From positions 607 through 64,606 of the forward strand of contig NZ_CACSIP010000004.1 in NCBI RefSeq assembly GCF_902705885.1: a DNA stretch of 64,000 nucleotides, written 5' to 3'. The notes beneath the pieces are model-generated. The model made no database searches. It worked only from the letters and a program-made list of their open reading frames with translations, and was not told where the DNA came from. A program made the position numbers and the translations under genes. Shown one piece after another: positions 31,301 to 40,197 of the stretch. The number at the start of each line of letters is the position of its first letter. The first letter of the stretch is position 1. The DNA comes from Mycolicibacterium austroafricanum (GTDB taxonomy: Bacteria > Actinomycetota > Actinomycetes > Mycobacteriales > Mycobacteriaceae).

Positions 31301-32512
31301 GTACCGCACCCCAAGGGGGTACTGGTGGTGCATCTGCAACTCAGAGAGCCGCGGCCCTTCACCTCCGAGGAGCTCGCGCTGCTCACCGTGCTCGGGGGGC
31401 GTCTCGGCCAGGGGCTGCAGCGAATCCATCGAGTCGACCAGCAGCGGGAGACGGCGCTGGCCCTGCAGCACGCGATCCTCGGGCCCGCGGTGCCCGCCGG
31501 GTTCGCGGTGCGCTACCAACCGGCCACCCGCCCGCTGCAGGTCGGCGGCGACTGGTACGACGTGGTCGACCTGGACGACGGCCGAATCGGCCTGATCGTC
31601 GGCGACTGCGTGGGCCACGGCCTGGCGGCGGCGACGGTGATGGGCCAACTCCGCAGCGCCTTCCGCGCGCTGCTGTTGGAGACCCCTGGCCCCGCGGCGG
31701 CCCTGTCGGCCATGGACCGGTTCGCGAGCCGACTGTCCGGAGCACGATGCACCACGGCGTTCTGCGCGGTGCTCCACCCCGACACGGGGGAGCTGGTGTA
31801 CTCCGGTGCGGGACATCCGCCGCCGATCCTGGTCCGGCCCGGCCACGCCCCCGTCCTGCTCGACGGCGCCGCCGCCACGCCGCTGGGGCTGGCTGACGAC
31901 CGGGTCCGGCCGGAAGCGCAGACGACGATGCCACCGCGCGCCACGCTGCTGCTCTACACCGACGGACTGGTCGAGCGGCGACGCGAGGCGCTCGACGACG
32001 GCATCGGACGCGCTGCCGAGGTGATGGCACACAACGCTGCTGCCACACTCGATGATCTGGCGAAACTGATCATGACGCAGCTGGCGCCCGGTGGCGGCTA
32101 TCAGGACGACGTGGCCCTGCTGCTGTATCGCCAGCCGGCACCGCTGGAGATGGATCTCGCCGCCGACGTCGAAGTGCTTGCGTCCAGCCGTGCGGCTCTG
32201 CGCGGGTGGTTGACCCGGGCGGGTGTCAACGCCGAGCAGACGCTCGACGTGCTGATCGCCACGGGCGAGGCGCTCGCCAACGCGATCGAGCACGGCCACC
32301 GTCACCTCGACCGGGGCAGGGTGACTTTACGCGCGACCGCTGTGGCGGACCGGTTGCACGTCACCGTGGTCGACACCGGATCGTGGAAACCCCCGGTGGC
32401 CGCCGTGCATCGCGGCCGGGGCATCACACTGATGAAGGGGTTGATGCATGATGTCACGATCGAACCGGATGTCGGCGGCACCACTGTCCACATGCACACG
32501 AGGATTGTTTGA
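28361..32512 (+). CDS. Giant hybrid: PAS / histidine kinase / receiver / PAS / GAF / PP2C phosphatase / anti-sigma kinase
   Basis: 1383 residues from GTG 28361, overlapping the STAS stop. Order: PAS-like sensor ~20-160; GAF-like ~190-330; HisKA ~345-410 (FFSNISHEFRTPLTL); HATPase ~455-565 (NLLSNALKFTF, DTGIGVP); receiver ~630-745 (VLIADDNADMRD, phospho-Asp in VISDVMMP, KPF). Then PAS ~760-880; GAF ~895-1025; SpoIIE/PP2C ~1050-1250 (GGDWYDVVDLDD, VGDCVGHGLAAA, YTDGLVERR); RsbW-like HATPase ~1265-1380 (ATGEALANAIEHGH). One chain therefore unites two-component signalling with both the phosphatase and kinase halves of a sigma-factor partner switch. STAS genes lie on both sides. Confidence 0.9.
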   Translation: MADVDSASAASAALFASGGDVGRDHAQVDWAATALGPPQGWPQSLQTAVSILLSSRFPMWMAWGPDLTFFCNDAYRRDTLGQKYPWALGRPAREVWAEIWKDIEPRINQVLSTGEATWDTSLLLFLQRSGYPEETYHTFSYSPLRDDDEQVVGMLCVVSEDTQQVIGERRMATLRDLGSDPSVVRNESEILNFSDRQLSQNLADLPFTLTYLFDDVGDAVLAGATGLVRGHPAAPPTQSATGEALWPMQAAARGETVLVDLDTPEYVGVPSGDWPEAPMEALVVPLLQQGGSPSGFLVAALNRYRPLDDAYRGFVTLVAGHIAAGLGLARSYRVQQRRADELAELDRAKTAFFSNISHEFRTPLTLILDPVAELRQAEDVGDRTRRELDVVWRNGLRLTKLVNTLLEFSRIEAGRTQARYEPVDVGATTAELASVFRSAVDRAGLALVVDCPSLDQPVYLDRDMWEKVVFNLLSNALKFTFEGTISVGVRREADEAVITFADTGIGVPAAEIPRLFERFHRIENARARSNEGSGIGLALVQELVALHGGTIAAESAEGVGTTFTVRLPFGVAHLPPDAVVATPLVGRAGTTAETYVQEALRWMPADAERADVAPPPPARPAVGAAEHPARVLIADDNADMRDYLARLLRADGYAVDAVGDGRQALDAIRDSPPDIVISDVMMPRLDGLELVAALRADRRTSAVPVLLLSARAGQEASIGGLQAGADDYLVKPFAAAELLARVRANVELARLRNHHARWRTALVESLQEGFFVCDEHGAVIEINAAFTEILGFDTDGLPYEPPFPWWPPRDSDSAAHRRAVEALDRLLEQPKGSLRDIPVIHRDGRRRWVSANFNHTADPDTGRRVTVGTMRDVTAERYAGQRETALAALNERLVQATTVDDAVLGAAEALRGVWDAERVDVAVFPTHAAAGSPVPHLVCAGAESAGWDALPARTRQAITALCDGDLLVPDHRGPGTTGIAVPHPKGVLVVHLQLREPRPFTSEELALLTVLGGRLGQGLQRIHRVDQQRETALALQHAILGPAVPAGFAVRYQPATRPLQVGGDWYDVVDLDDGRIGLIVGDCVGHGLAAATVMGQLRSAFRALLLETPGPAAALSAMDRFASRLSGARCTTAFCAVLHPDTGELVYSGAGHPPPILVRPGHAPVLLDGAAATPLGLADDRVRPEAQTTMPPRATLLLYTDGLVERRREALDDGIGRAAEVMAHNAAATLDDLAKLIMTQLAPGGGYQDDVALLLYRQPAPLEMDLAADVEVLASSRAALRGWLTRAGVNAEQTLDVLIATGEALANAIEHGHRHLDRGRVTLRATAVADRLHVTVVDTGSWKPPVAAVHRGRGITLMKGLMHDVTIEPDVGGTTVHMHTRIV

Positions 32513-32820
32513 TGGTCACACCGCTGAGCCTGTCCACCGACAGCAGTGACGACGGCTCGTTGGTGGTCCGGGTGATCGGCGAAGTCGACTTGAGCAATGT
32601 CGCCGCGTTCTCCGCGGCCGTGGCCGAGGCCCGCAGGGCCGCCACCGACCGGCAGCTCGGTGTCGATCTCAGCGGCGTCGACTACCTGGACAGCGGTGCC
32701 ATCGGCGTTCTGTTCGACCACGCCGACGGGATCTACATCGTGGTCAACCCGATCCTGCTGTCGGTCCTGACCATCAGTGGTCTCACCGAGGTCGCGACCG
32801 TGAAGCCGGCGTCGTCATGA
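32512..32820 (+). CDS. STAS-domain anti-anti-sigma factor (RsbV-like)
   Basis: 102 residues; the ATG overlaps the hybrid's stop as TGATG. Seen: VVRVIGEVDLSNVAAFSAAVAEA and GVDLSGVDYLDSGAIGVLFDHA, with the Ser in LDSGA as the predicted phospho-site. Probably the direct partner of the C-terminal kinase and PP2C domains of the upstream protein. Confidence 0.87.
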   Translation: MVTPLSLSTDSSDDGSLVVRVIGEVDLSNVAAFSAAVAEARRAATDRQLGVDLSGVDYLDSGAIGVLFDHADGIYIVVNPILLSVLTISGLTEVATVKPASS

Positions 32821-32829
32821 CCTCTTCGA

Positions 32830-33504
32830 CTAGACGATCAGGCCCCAGGCCGCGAAGTAGTGGCACAGCGCCGCCGCGGCGGTGAACGCATGGAAGAACT
32901 CGTGGTGGCCGAACGTGCTCGGCCACGGGTTCGGCCAGCGCAGGCCGTAGCAGATCGCGCCGATGTTGTAGAGCACGCCCCCGAGGACCAGCAGCGCGAC
33001 CACACCCCACCCGGCGCCGTCCACCAGCGTTCCGGCGAACCAGATCGCGGAGTAGCCGAGCAGCAGGTAGAGGGGCAAGCCGACCCAACGGGGGGCCGAC
33101 GGCCAGCACATCTTGAGCGCGACGCCAGCGGCGGCACCGGCCCACACCATCGTCAGGGCTTCGGCACCGGTGCGCGGCGGCATCGCCAGCACCGCAAAGG
33201 GGGTGTAGCTGGCCGCGATGAACACGAAGATCACCGAATGGTCGATCCGCATCATCCATTTCGTCGCCGCCGCAGAGCGCCACTGCACCCGGTGGTAGGC
33301 CGCGCTGATACCGAACATCGCCACGATGCCGACGGCGTAGATCAGCGTGGCCCAGCCGGCCTTCGGCGAGACGGTGATCCACGCGACGGGCACGAGTGCC
33401 AGCCCCGCCACGATCGCCGTGGCCGCCGAATAGAAGTGGATCCAGCCCCTGGCACGGGGCGTGTGCAGCAGATCGGTGATGGTGTCGGCCACGACCTGGG
33501 GCAT
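32830..33504 (-). CDS. Hemolysin III / TrhA (YqfA) family membrane protein
   Basis: 224 residues from ATG 33504. Seven predicted membrane spans; family signatures are WIHFYSAATAIVAGL, SAAYHRVQW with RIDHSVIFVFIAASYTP, and FGHHEFFHAFTAAAALCHYFA near the end. The conserved His and Asp/Ser residues of this PAQR-related family (putative Zn-dependent membrane hydrolases) are present. M. tuberculosis Rv1085c is similar. Confidence 0.88.
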   Translation of the reverse strand: MPQVVADTITDLLHTPRARGWIHFYSAATAIVAGLALVPVAWITVSPKAGWATLIYAVGIVAMFGISAAYHRVQWRSAAATKWMMRIDHSVIFVFIAASYTPFAVLAMPPRTGAEALTMVWAGAAAGVALKMCWPSAPRWVGLPLYLLLGYSAIWFAGTLVDGAGWGVVALLVLGGVLYNIGAICYGLRWPNPWPSTFGHHEFFHAFTAAAALCHYFAAWGLIV

Positions 33505-33830
33505 GTCGTCGTCAACGGTGTCGACCGGTCCGGTGACTGCGTCGTCGCCGACGTGGCCGAGGGCCCATACCGGCGTCGTCGCATCGGCCGGCCGGAATGT
33601 CACACGACAACCATCAACAACACGACAACCATCAACGATGAACGGATAGTCAGGACGCCTCCATTGTCGATGCCGAGGTCCAGCATAGGGGCACCGGCGC
33701 GGCTTTCCGGTAACGCCGCGGGGACAAGCCGGCAAACCACCCCGTAAATCTGCGCCGGCGCTGCTCAATCGTGGCGCCGAGCACGCCGAAAACGAGCTGA
33801 ACGCCCCCGTAGGTCGCGAAAGGACCGGTG
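33505..33830. other. 326-nt gap with no convincing gene
   Basis: Lies between the starts/ends of the minus-strand TrhA-like and HAD genes. It contains a short tandem duplication (33602-33637) and otherwise nothing I can support: no tRNA, no clear terminator, no conserved small frame. Confidence 0.5.
33602..33637. repeat. Two-copy 18-bp tandem repeat
   Basis: ACACGACAACCATCAACA at 33602-33619 is followed directly by a second copy at 33620-33637 with one mismatch at the last base. It is located ~100 nt upstream of the TrhA-like start. Could be slippage or a regulatory direct repeat. Confidence 0.7.
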
Positions 33831-34517
33831 TCACCCGGTGGAGTGGCCGGACAACGCGCCGATCCGGGTCGAGTCCAGCTTGCCCAGCAGGTCGCCCGCA
33901 TCCTCGAATACCGCCGATGCACCGGCGTCGAGCAACTCCGCTCGCGAGGTGCCACCGCTGAGCAGCCCGATCGACGGGACCTTCACCCGGGCAGCCGCTT
34001 CGCAGTCCCACACGGCGTCGCCGACGAACACCGCGTCGTCTGCTGTTGCTGACGCCCGGTCCAGCGCCACCTGGACGATGTCGGGCTTGGGCTTGGCGGT
34101 CTCCACATCCTTCGACGACGTGACCGCGGCGACGATGTCATCACAATCGAGCACCTTGCGCAGCATCGCCAATTCGTCCTCAGGCGCCGAGGTCGCCAAG
34201 ACCACCTGCAGTCCTCGGTCCGCGACCGCGCGCAGCAGGTCTCTGGCGCCGGGAAGCGGACCCAACAGGTGTGCACTCTGTTCGTAGAACTCGCTGTGCC
34301 CCTTCTTGAGACGCTCGAGTACTCCCTCGCCGGCGTCGCCGGAGAGCGTACGCACCAGTGTGGTGCCGTCCATGCCGATGCAGCGGTGGATGCGCCACGC
34401 GTCGACGGGTAGCCCCTCGGCGTCGAAGGCGCGCAGCCAGGCCCAGACATGCAGGTAGTTGGAGTCGACGAGGGTGCCGTCCACGTCGAACAGCACCGCC
34501 GGTGGCGAGGTTGGCAT
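33831..34517 (-). CDS. HAD-superfamily hydrolase (phosphoglycolate phosphatase-like)
   Basis: 228 residues from ATG 34517 (an in-frame ATG at 34532 is possible). HAD motifs: I, VLFDVDGTLVDSN; II, VVLATSAPEDE; III, K in SSKDVETAKPKPDIV; IV, VFVGDAVWDCEAA. An alpha-helical C1 cap lies between motifs I and II. Likely a small-molecule phosphatase or phosphomutase of the Gph/beta-PGM group; substrate unknown. Confidence 0.86.
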   Translation of the reverse strand: MPTSPPAVLFDVDGTLVDSNYLHVWAWLRAFDAEGLPVDAWRIHRCIGMDGTTLVRTLSGDAGEGVLERLKKGHSEFYEQSAHLLGPLPGARDLLRAVADRGLQVVLATSAPEDELAMLRKVLDCDDIVAAVTSSKDVETAKPKPDIVQVALDRASATADDAVFVGDAVWDCEAAARVKVPSIGLLSGGTSRAELLDAGASAVFEDAGDLLGKLDSTRIGALSGHSTG

Positions 34518-34739
34518 GAGTCGTCGTCCCATCGCTGATCGGTCACCGAGGTCCATCAGGCCGTGAGGTTCCACCGTCGGTGGTGGTGACATCGTTGCGC
34601 GCCTGCTCTCGGGATCTTCCCCGGCAGGTACCCGAGCGGTTGGTGACCGAAACTTCGGGGGATCGGCCGCGGCCCGCCCGGCCGGTGCGCTGCAGGTAAT
34701 CTTCGATGTCATGGCCGCAGAACCGATCACGGTGACGCC

Positions 34740-35687
34740 GTGAGCGCGGGGTTGTTCGCGCTCCTCGATGACGTCGCGGTGTTGGCGCGGCTGGCCGCGG
34801 CCTCGGTCGACGACATCGGCGCGGCCGCAGGGCGCGCGACGGCGAAGGCCGCAGGGGTCGTCATCGACGACACCGCGGTGACACCGCAGTACGTCCACGG
34901 ACTGGCCGCCGAACGTGAGCTACCGATCATCAAGCGCATTGCGATCGGATCGCTGCGCAACAAGGTCGTTTTCATCCTGCCGGCGGCATTGCTGCTCAGT
35001 CAGTTCGTGCCCTGGTTGCTGACCCCGATTCTGATGCTGGGTGCCACGTACCTGTGTTTCGAGGGTGCCGAGAAGGTCTGGGGGAAGGTCCGCGGTCACG
35101 ACGCGCACAAAGCGCCCGTCGCCGCACTGGGTGCCGACGCCGAGAAGCACATGGTGACCGGCGCTATCCGCACCGACTTCATCCTGTCCGCCGAGATCAT
35201 GGTGATCGCTCTCAACGAGGTCGCCGATCAATCGTTTGTGCCGCGGCTGCTCATCCTGTTGGTGGTCGCCGTGGTGATCACGCTGGTGGTGTACGGCATC
35301 GTCGCCGGCATCGTGAAAATGGACGACGTCGGCCTGCGACTCGCCCAGCGGTCATCGGAGCTCGCCAAGCGGATCGGCCGCGCCCTGGTCGCCGGCATGC
35401 CCAAGCTGCTGTCCGCGCTGTCTGTCATCGGCACCGTGGCGATGCTGTGGGTCGGCGGACACATTCTGCTCGTCGGATCCGACGAACTCGGTTGGCACAC
35501 GCCCTACGGCCTGGTCCACCACGTCGAGGGATACGTCCACCACGTCGCGGGCGTCGGCGCAGCGCTGGCCTGGCTGGTCAACACGGCGGCCTCGGCGGTC
35601 ATCGGCCTCGTAGTCGGGTTGCTCGTGGTCGCCGTCATGCATGTGCTGCCGTTCGGTCGCAAAGACCAGCACGCCGCCGCGGCCTGA
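34740..35687 (+). CDS. DUF808 (YedI-like) inner-membrane protein
   Basis: 315 residues from a GTG. Opens SAGLFALLDDVAVLARLAAASVDDIG and contains GAAGRATAKAAGVVIDDTAVTPQYV, IIKRIAIGSLRNK, and NEVADQSFVPRLLIL, the DUF808 pattern. Five or more hydrophobic spans. Function unknown. Confidence 0.85.
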   Translation: MSAGLFALLDDVAVLARLAAASVDDIGAAAGRATAKAAGVVIDDTAVTPQYVHGLAAERELPIIKRIAIGSLRNKVVFILPAALLLSQFVPWLLTPILMLGATYLCFEGAEKVWGKVRGHDAHKAPVAALGADAEKHMVTGAIRTDFILSAEIMVIALNEVADQSFVPRLLILLVVAVVITLVVYGIVAGIVKMDDVGLRLAQRSSELAKRIGRALVAGMPKLLSALSVIGTVAMLWVGGHILLVGSDELGWHTPYGLVHHVEGYVHHVAGVGAALAWLVNTAASAVIGLVVGLLVVAVMHVLPFGRKDQHAAAA

Positions 35688-35712
35688 CGACGGATTGCGC
35701 TCGGCGGTGCGG

Positions 35713-35907
35713 CTAGCCGTCGCTGCCCTCGCGCCGGCCGACGTACTCCAGCAACCGGCGGTCGTCGGTGGTGAACCGACCCACCTCCTCGCCGCCGTCA
35801 CAGGTCAACAGCGCCACCGTCACCGCACCCGAGGTCCGCGACACCACCCGCCACAGGGCTCCGGCATCCTCCCAGCGCTGCAGTTCGGCGACCCGATCGA
35901 CGTCCAC
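35713..35907 (-). CDS. Small conserved mycobacterial protein
   Basis: 64 residues: MDVDRVAELQRWEDAGALW, then VVSRTSGAVTVALLTCDGGEEV and a C-terminal DRRLLEYVG. I recognise the pattern as a recurrent small protein of mycobacteria but know no function. No signal or membrane segment. Its start lies 32 nt from the divergent membrane-protein gene. Confidence 0.62.
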   Translation of the reverse strand: MDVDRVAELQRWEDAGALWRVVSRTSGAVTVALLTCDGGEEVGRFTTDDRRLLEYVGRREGSDG

Positions 35908-35938
35908 CTCTCCACGATGTCACCGTAGGCTGGCGTCC

Positions 35939-36364
35939 GTGCATCCTGCCTGCGCTGTCGCGACCGCGGCTGTGCTGATCTGGCTCGGGATGGTCCTGGC
36001 GATCTCGTTTCTCGAAGCCCCGCTGAAGTTCCGCGCCCCGAACGTGACCCTGCAGATCGGTCTCGGTATCGGGCGACTGGTGTTCCGCGCGCTCAACGGG
36101 TGCGAGTTGGTGCTGGCGGCCGCGGTCGCCGTCGCATTGCTGGTGCAGCCCCCGACCCCGGGGGCGGCGGTCGCGGCGGTGATCGCCGGGGTGGCGCTGC
36201 TGGTCCAACTGGTCGCGGTGCGGCCGGCGCTGAGCAGGCGCTCCGATGCCGTACTGGCCGGCGGGCAGGGACCGCGGTCACACGCCCACCTGTGGTACGT
36301 GGGCCTGGAGGTGGTCAAGGTCGCCGCGCTCGTCGGCGCGGGTGGGCTGCTGCTCACATCGTGA
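35939..36364 (+). CDS. Small four-span membrane protein
   Basis: 141 residues from GTG 35939. Hydrophobic segments: VATAAVLIWLGMVLAISFL, a weaker span near GIGRLVFRALNGCELVLAA, VAAVIAGVALLVQLVAV, and VVKVAALVGAGGLLLTS. The FLEAPLKF and LNGCELVL motifs are typical of a family of unknown function found in proteobacteria and actinobacteria. It ends just before the iron box of mbtK. Confidence 0.75.
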   Translation: MHPACAVATAAVLIWLGMVLAISFLEAPLKFRAPNVTLQIGLGIGRLVFRALNGCELVLAAAVAVALLVQPPTPGAAVAAVIAGVALLVQLVAVRPALSRRSDAVLAGGQGPRSHAHLWYVGLEVVKVAALVGAGGLLLTS

Positions 36365-36373
36365 GCGCGCAAT

Positions 36374-36392
36374 GAAGGTAACCCTGCCCTAA
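36374..36392 (+). promoter_or_regulatory. IdeR (iron) box upstream of mbtK
   Basis: GAAGGTAACCCTGCCCTAA matches 15 of 19 positions of the IdeR consensus TWAGGTWAGSCTWACCTWA. It is 27 nt before the mbtK ATG, consistent with iron repression. Confidence 0.65.
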
Positions 36393-36418
36393 TCATCTCG
36401 GGTAGGCTGCTCGGTCAA

Positions 36419-37051
36419 ATGACCGACATCGACGAGGCCCTCAGACCTGTCCTCCCGCGCGAGCTCACCTCGATACCCGACGAAGTCCGGGCGGTGCCCG
36501 GCCCGCCGACACCACCCGTCGACGAACCGTACGGGTTACGGCTCGCCGATCCCGATGCCGACGCGGAATTGGTGTCGGAGTGGATGAATCGTCCACACCT
36601 GGTCGAGGCCTGGGAGTATCCGTGGCCGCCGCAGCGCTGGCGACGCTACCTGCAGGCCCAGGTCGACGGCGAATACTCGCGACCGTTCATCGGCAGTTTC
36701 CGGGGCCGTGAGGTGGCCTACATCGAGATCTATCGCGCAGCAAAGGATTCCATCGCGGCGCGCTATGATGCCGACCCACATGACCTCGGTCTGCACGCGG
36801 CGGTCGCCGACCTCAAGCTGGTCAACCGCGGCCTGGTGCCGCTGTTGTTCCCCAAGCTGGTGGCCAGCCTGTTCGAGGTCGAACCCCGCTGCCGCCGAAT
36901 CATGTTCGACCCGGACCACCGCAACACCAGCGCGCGCCGGGTGTGCGAATTTGCCACGTGTGCGTTTCTCGGTGAGCACGACATGGCCAACCGCAGGATG
37001 GCGCTCTACGCGTTGCCTCGTACCCCCGAAGACATCCCGGCAGCGCGCTAG
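36419..37051 (+). CDS. mbtK: Mycobactin lysine N-acyltransferase MbtK
   Basis: 210 residues (M. tuberculosis Rv1347c 210). GNAT-type acyltransferase of the IucB/MbtK family: [35 protein letters not shown] at the start, and [24 protein letters not shown] near the end. It transfers the long acyl chain from the MbtL carrier to the lysine N6 of mycobactin. It faces mbtN-M-L on the opposite strand, and the mbt-2 gene set is complete here. Confidence 0.9.
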   Translation: MTDIDEALRPVLPRELTSIPDEVRAVPGPPTPPVDEPYGLRLADPDADAELVSEWMNRPHLVEAWEYPWPPQRWRRYLQAQVDGEYSRPFIGSFRGREVAYIEIYRAAKDSIAARYDADPHDLGLHAAVADLKLVNRGLVPLLFPKLVASLFEVEPRCRRIMFDPDHRNTSARRVCEFATCAFLGEHDMANRRMALYALPRTPEDIPAAR

Positions 37052-37067
37052 CCGCCGGCGCCCCTGT

Positions 37068-37130
37068 CCGCGAAATATCATTCCTGGTCGTGATCTGGCA
37101 AAAATCACAGCCCGGAATGGTATTTCGCGG
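37068..37130. repeat. 63-bp nested inverted repeat (terminator or palindromic element)
   Basis: The outer 17-bp arms CCGCGAAATATCATTCC (37068-37084) and GGAATGGTATTTCGCGG (37114-37130) pair with one mismatch. An inner GTGAT/ATCAC stem (37090-37094, 37104-37108) surrounds a short loop. It sits exactly between the convergent stops of mbtK and mbtN, so it may act as a bidirectional terminator. Its size and nested form also resemble dispersed palindromic elements of mycobacterial genomes. Confidence 0.8.
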
Positions 37131-37131
37131 G

Positions 37132-38301
37132 TCAGGCGGGCGGCCCGATCAGCTCGGCATACCCATCGATGTCGGGTTTCATCGCGGCGGCCACCAACTC
37201 CCACAGCACCTCGTCGGTGCCGCCGCCCACCCGGGCAAGCTTCATGTCGCGCCACCACCGGCCCAGCGGGGTCTCGTCGACGAGGTAGCCGGCGCCGCCG
37301 AAGATGTGCATGCACTCGGAGAGCACCTCTTCACCCAGCCGTGCGGCCGTGACCTTGACCGCGGCCGCGGCTCGCAGATCCAGACGGCCCTGTGCGGCAA
37401 TGCCGTTGAGGCCGTGCCGCAACAGATCCACCCGCGCCTGCAGGTCGGCCATCCGCATGCGCAGAGCCTGGTGCTCGAACAGCGTCGCGCCGAATTGGCG
37501 GCGCTGCAGCATCCGGGCATGGGTCACACCGAGCACCCGTTGACACGACGACGCCACCTGACCGGCGATGGACATCCGTTCGTGGGCCAGACCCCACGAG
37601 ATCGCCGCAAGCCCGGTGCCGGCCCTGGCCACCAGATGGTCGGCGGGAACCCAGGTGTCGATGTGCACGGCTGCGGTGTCGAGCGGACCGGCGCCCACCT
37701 TGCGGTACGGCGCCTGCACCTCAACCTGCTTGGTGGGCACCGCGATCACCAGGACGTTTCCGTGCCTGCTGCCGGGGTCGTTGTCGACGCCCCGGGCCAC
37801 GACCATGATGTGGTCGGCGATCGGCGAGAGGGAGACGAACTTCTTGATCCCGCGGATCTCGAAACCTTCTCGGGCGGAGCGCACTTCGGTCTCGACGATC
37901 TGCAGGTCAGAACCCCCCGACTCCTCGGAGGCCCCGATGCACAGCACGGTCTGGCCGTCGACGGCCTGCTCGCAGATGGTCTTGAGGTGATCGGACTTGC
38001 CGAACCGGCGCAGGATGGCGATCGCCGAATCGTGCAGGCTCACGCCGACGCCGATGCCCGCCGACCCGAGACGGCCGAGCCTGAACGCAAGTTCGTTCAG
38101 CTTGGCGACGTCGGGGTGCTGAACACCGGCAGGCCCCCACTTGCTGCGAAACACCCCGCTGCTGCCCAGATGTTCGATCAGCTTGCGGGGGAAGCGCTCT
38201 GAAACCTCGGCTGCGGCAGTCCAGGTGGTGATCCTCTCGCCGAAGACGTCGTCGAGCAGCTCGCGGTAGTCGTCGATGCCGGTACCTGTCGACGCGGTCA
38301 C
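37132..38301 (-). CDS. mbtN: Acyl-ACP dehydrogenase MbtN
   Basis: 389 residues from GTG 38301, overlapping the mbtM stop as GTGA. Acyl-CoA dehydrogenase fold: [37 protein letters not shown], the [23 protein letters not shown] helix and [20 protein letters not shown]. Known role: introduces the cis double bond in the mycobactin acyl chain while bound to MbtL (M. tuberculosis Rv1346/FadE14). Last gene of the mbtL-M-N operon. Confidence 0.9.
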   Translation of the reverse strand: MTASTGTGIDDYRELLDDVFGERITTWTAAAEVSERFPRKLIEHLGSSGVFRSKWGPAGVQHPDVAKLNELAFRLGRLGSAGIGVGVSLHDSAIAILRRFGKSDHLKTICEQAVDGQTVLCIGASEESGGSDLQIVETEVRSAREGFEIRGIKKFVSLSPIADHIMVVARGVDNDPGSRHGNVLVIAVPTKQVEVQAPYRKVGAGPLDTAAVHIDTWVPADHLVARAGTGLAAISWGLAHERMSIAGQVASSCQRVLGVTHARMLQRRQFGATLFEHQALRMRMADLQARVDLLRHGLNGIAAQGRLDLRAAAAVKVTAARLGEEVLSECMHIFGGAGYLVDETPLGRWWRDMKLARVGGGTDEVLWELVAAAMKPDIDGYAELIGPPA

Positions 38302-39884
38302 GCGCGCACCGCCTGCAGGTTCTGTCTGACTTCGAGTCGGCGGAGCTTGCCCGACGAGGTACGCGGCAGCGACCCGGGCGCGAGGAACACCACCTCGGCG
38401 GGCACCACACCGCACTGCGAGGCCACCCGCTGCACCAGATCGGCTCGCGCCCCGGCCTCGTCGGGGCCGCGGAACTCGGCGGCGACGATCAGACCCTGGC
38501 GTGCCGAGTCGCCGTCGGTACCGACCGCGACGACGGCGCCGTCACGCACCCCGCGCACCTGGGCGGCGACGCGTTCGACTTCGCTGGGAAACAGATTGCG
38601 TCCGGCCACGGTGATCAGTTCTTTGATCCGTCCGCACACCACCAGCCCGGCATCGGTCAAGTAGCCGAGGTCCCCGGTGCGGAACCACTCGCCGGGCACC
38701 TGTGCCGCCTGCCCGAGGTAGCCCGACATCATCGAGGTGCCCCGGATCTCGACCTCGCCGATCTCCGCGCTCCCGTGCCGGGAACTCTGTGTGTGCTCGG
38801 TCGGGGAGATCCGCAACTCCATTCCGGGAATCGTTTTGCCGAGAACGGCGTGGCGGCTGACCGAATCGGTTGTCGGATCGACGATCTCGTCGAACTCCAA
38901 ACCGGTACCCGGGCGCGGCGCGGTGACCGCACAGGTGGATTCGGCCAGTCCGTAGGAGGGCGCCGCGGCATGCGGGTCGAGGCCGAAGCGTGCCATCTCG
39001 GTCAGGAACAGATCGAAGCCTGCGCAGTCGACGGGTTCACCACCGTTGAGGGCGAACCTGAGGGCGCCGAGGTCGACGTCGGACACCCGGCGGGCGTACT
39101 TGCCGAGCACCGAGTAGGCGAAATTGGGTGCGGCGGTGATGGTTGCGCGGCTCTCCGAGAGCCAGCTGAGCCACCGGAACGGTGAGGCCGCGAAGGCCGC
39201 CGTGGGGGCCAGCCACGTTTCGGCGCCGGCGAGAACGCTCGTCAACAGGAACGTCAAGCCCATATCGTGGTAGAGCGGCAGCCAGGTGCACCCGACGTCC
39301 TCGGCGGAGTCCACCCGGACGTGCTGCCAGAGTCCCGTGACGTTGTTCTGGACCGCCTCGGGCGACAGCATGGCGGTGCGCGGTGTTCCGGTGGATCCTG
39401 CGGTGCCCTGCAGGACCGCCGGGGTGCCCTCGGGTGTCTCCTGCCGGGCGAACGTCGCGGAGCGTTGTGCGTGGCCGACCGAGGCGACGTCGTGGACCGT
39501 GAGGCCGGAACCGTTGTCGCGCAGCAGATTCAGGTGGGGCTCCAGGCTGAACACCTGGGTGACGCCGATTCCGGCGAATCGCTCCGCGGTGGCACGGGCC
39601 CATTGGCTCTCCTCGGCGCCGCGGATGGGTCCGGGAAGGATCGATAGTGCACGGCCTGCCAGCCATGCCCCCTGGATCGCCGCGACGAACTCCACCGTGG
39701 GCTCTCCGACGAGGCCGACGGCGCCGCCTGGTCCGTCCAGGAGGCGCGCGGCGATGTTCTCGGCGCGGGTGTGCACCTCCTGCCACGGGTGCCGGGCCCA
39801 CTGTCCGCTGGCGCGGTCGAGCACCACCAGGTCGTTCGTCGAGTCCGTCATCGCGCGCGACAGCGCGGTCGCGAGCATGCTCAC
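38298..39884 (-). CDS. mbtM: Long-chain fatty acyl-AMP ligase MbtM
   Basis: 528 residues from GTG 39884, overlapping the mbtL stop (GTGA). AMP-binding motifs: [49 protein letters not shown]; catalytic Lys region near TSSGKLRR at the end. Known role: activates the fatty acid as acyl-AMP and loads it onto MbtL (Rv1345/FadD33). Iron-regulated by position. Confidence 0.9.
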   Translation of the reverse strand: MSMLATALSRAMTDSTNDLVVLDRASGQWARHPWQEVHTRAENIAARLLDGPGGAVGLVGEPTVEFVAAIQGAWLAGRALSILPGPIRGAEESQWARATAERFAGIGVTQVFSLEPHLNLLRDNGSGLTVHDVASVGHAQRSATFARQETPEGTPAVLQGTAGSTGTPRTAMLSPEAVQNNVTGLWQHVRVDSAEDVGCTWLPLYHDMGLTFLLTSVLAGAETWLAPTAAFAASPFRWLSWLSESRATITAAPNFAYSVLGKYARRVSDVDLGALRFALNGGEPVDCAGFDLFLTEMARFGLDPHAAAPSYGLAESTCAVTAPRPGTGLEFDEIVDPTTDSVSRHAVLGKTIPGMELRISPTEHTQSSRHGSAEIGEVEIRGTSMMSGYLGQAAQVPGEWFRTGDLGYLTDAGLVVCGRIKELITVAGRNLFPSEVERVAAQVRGVRDGAVVAVGTDGDSARQGLIVAAEFRGPDEAGARADLVQRVASQCGVVPAEVVFLAPGSLPRTSSGKLRRLEVRQNLQAVRA

Positions 39885-40141
39885 CGGCCGGCCGGCACCT
39901 TCGCCAGGATGGCCTGCTCCAGGTCACCGACCGTGTCACAGGTCAGCAGGTCCTCTTCGGACAGCGCCACGCCGATCTTGTCCTCGATGGCCACCATGCC
40001 CACCGCGAACGCGACCGAGTCCAGCCCCACGTCGTCGATCAGCCGTGACTCGCGAGTCATCCGACTGGTGTCGACATTCAGATCGTCGCGCAGGATCTCC
40101 TCGAGTGCCGCGCTGACGGCTTCCGGGGTTGACGTTTCCAT
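39881..40141 (-). CDS. mbtL: Acyl carrier protein MbtL
   Basis: 86 residues. Four-helix ACP with phosphopantetheine Ser in [13 protein letters not shown]. First gene of mbtL-M-N, with an IdeR-like box 25-43 nt upstream. Carries the acyl chain that MbtM loads, MbtN desaturates and MbtK transfers to mycobactin. Confidence 0.9.
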   Translation of the reverse strand: METSTPEAVSAALEEILRDDLNVDTSRMTRESRLIDDVGLDSVAFAVGMVAIEDKIGVALSEEDLLTCDTVGDLEQAILAKVPAGR

Positions 40142-40165
40142 GCGGTGGGACGTTACACCCCGAGG

Positions 40166-40184
40166 TAAAGGTAGGCTACGCTTA
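40166..40184 (-). promoter_or_regulatory. IdeR (iron) box upstream of mbtL
   Basis: TAAAGGTAGGCTACGCTTA matches 15 of 19 consensus positions. It lies 25 nt upstream of the mbtL ATG, placing the whole mbtL-M-N operon under probable iron control. Confidence 0.65.
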
Positions 40185-40197
40185 CCCTGGCCGGTGC

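Noticed and set aside
30302..32305. 667-codon minus-strand frame opposite the hybrid kinase
   Set aside because: Shadow composition (Arg/Gly/Gln-rich) with no motif; the plus strand encodes recognisable domains throughout.
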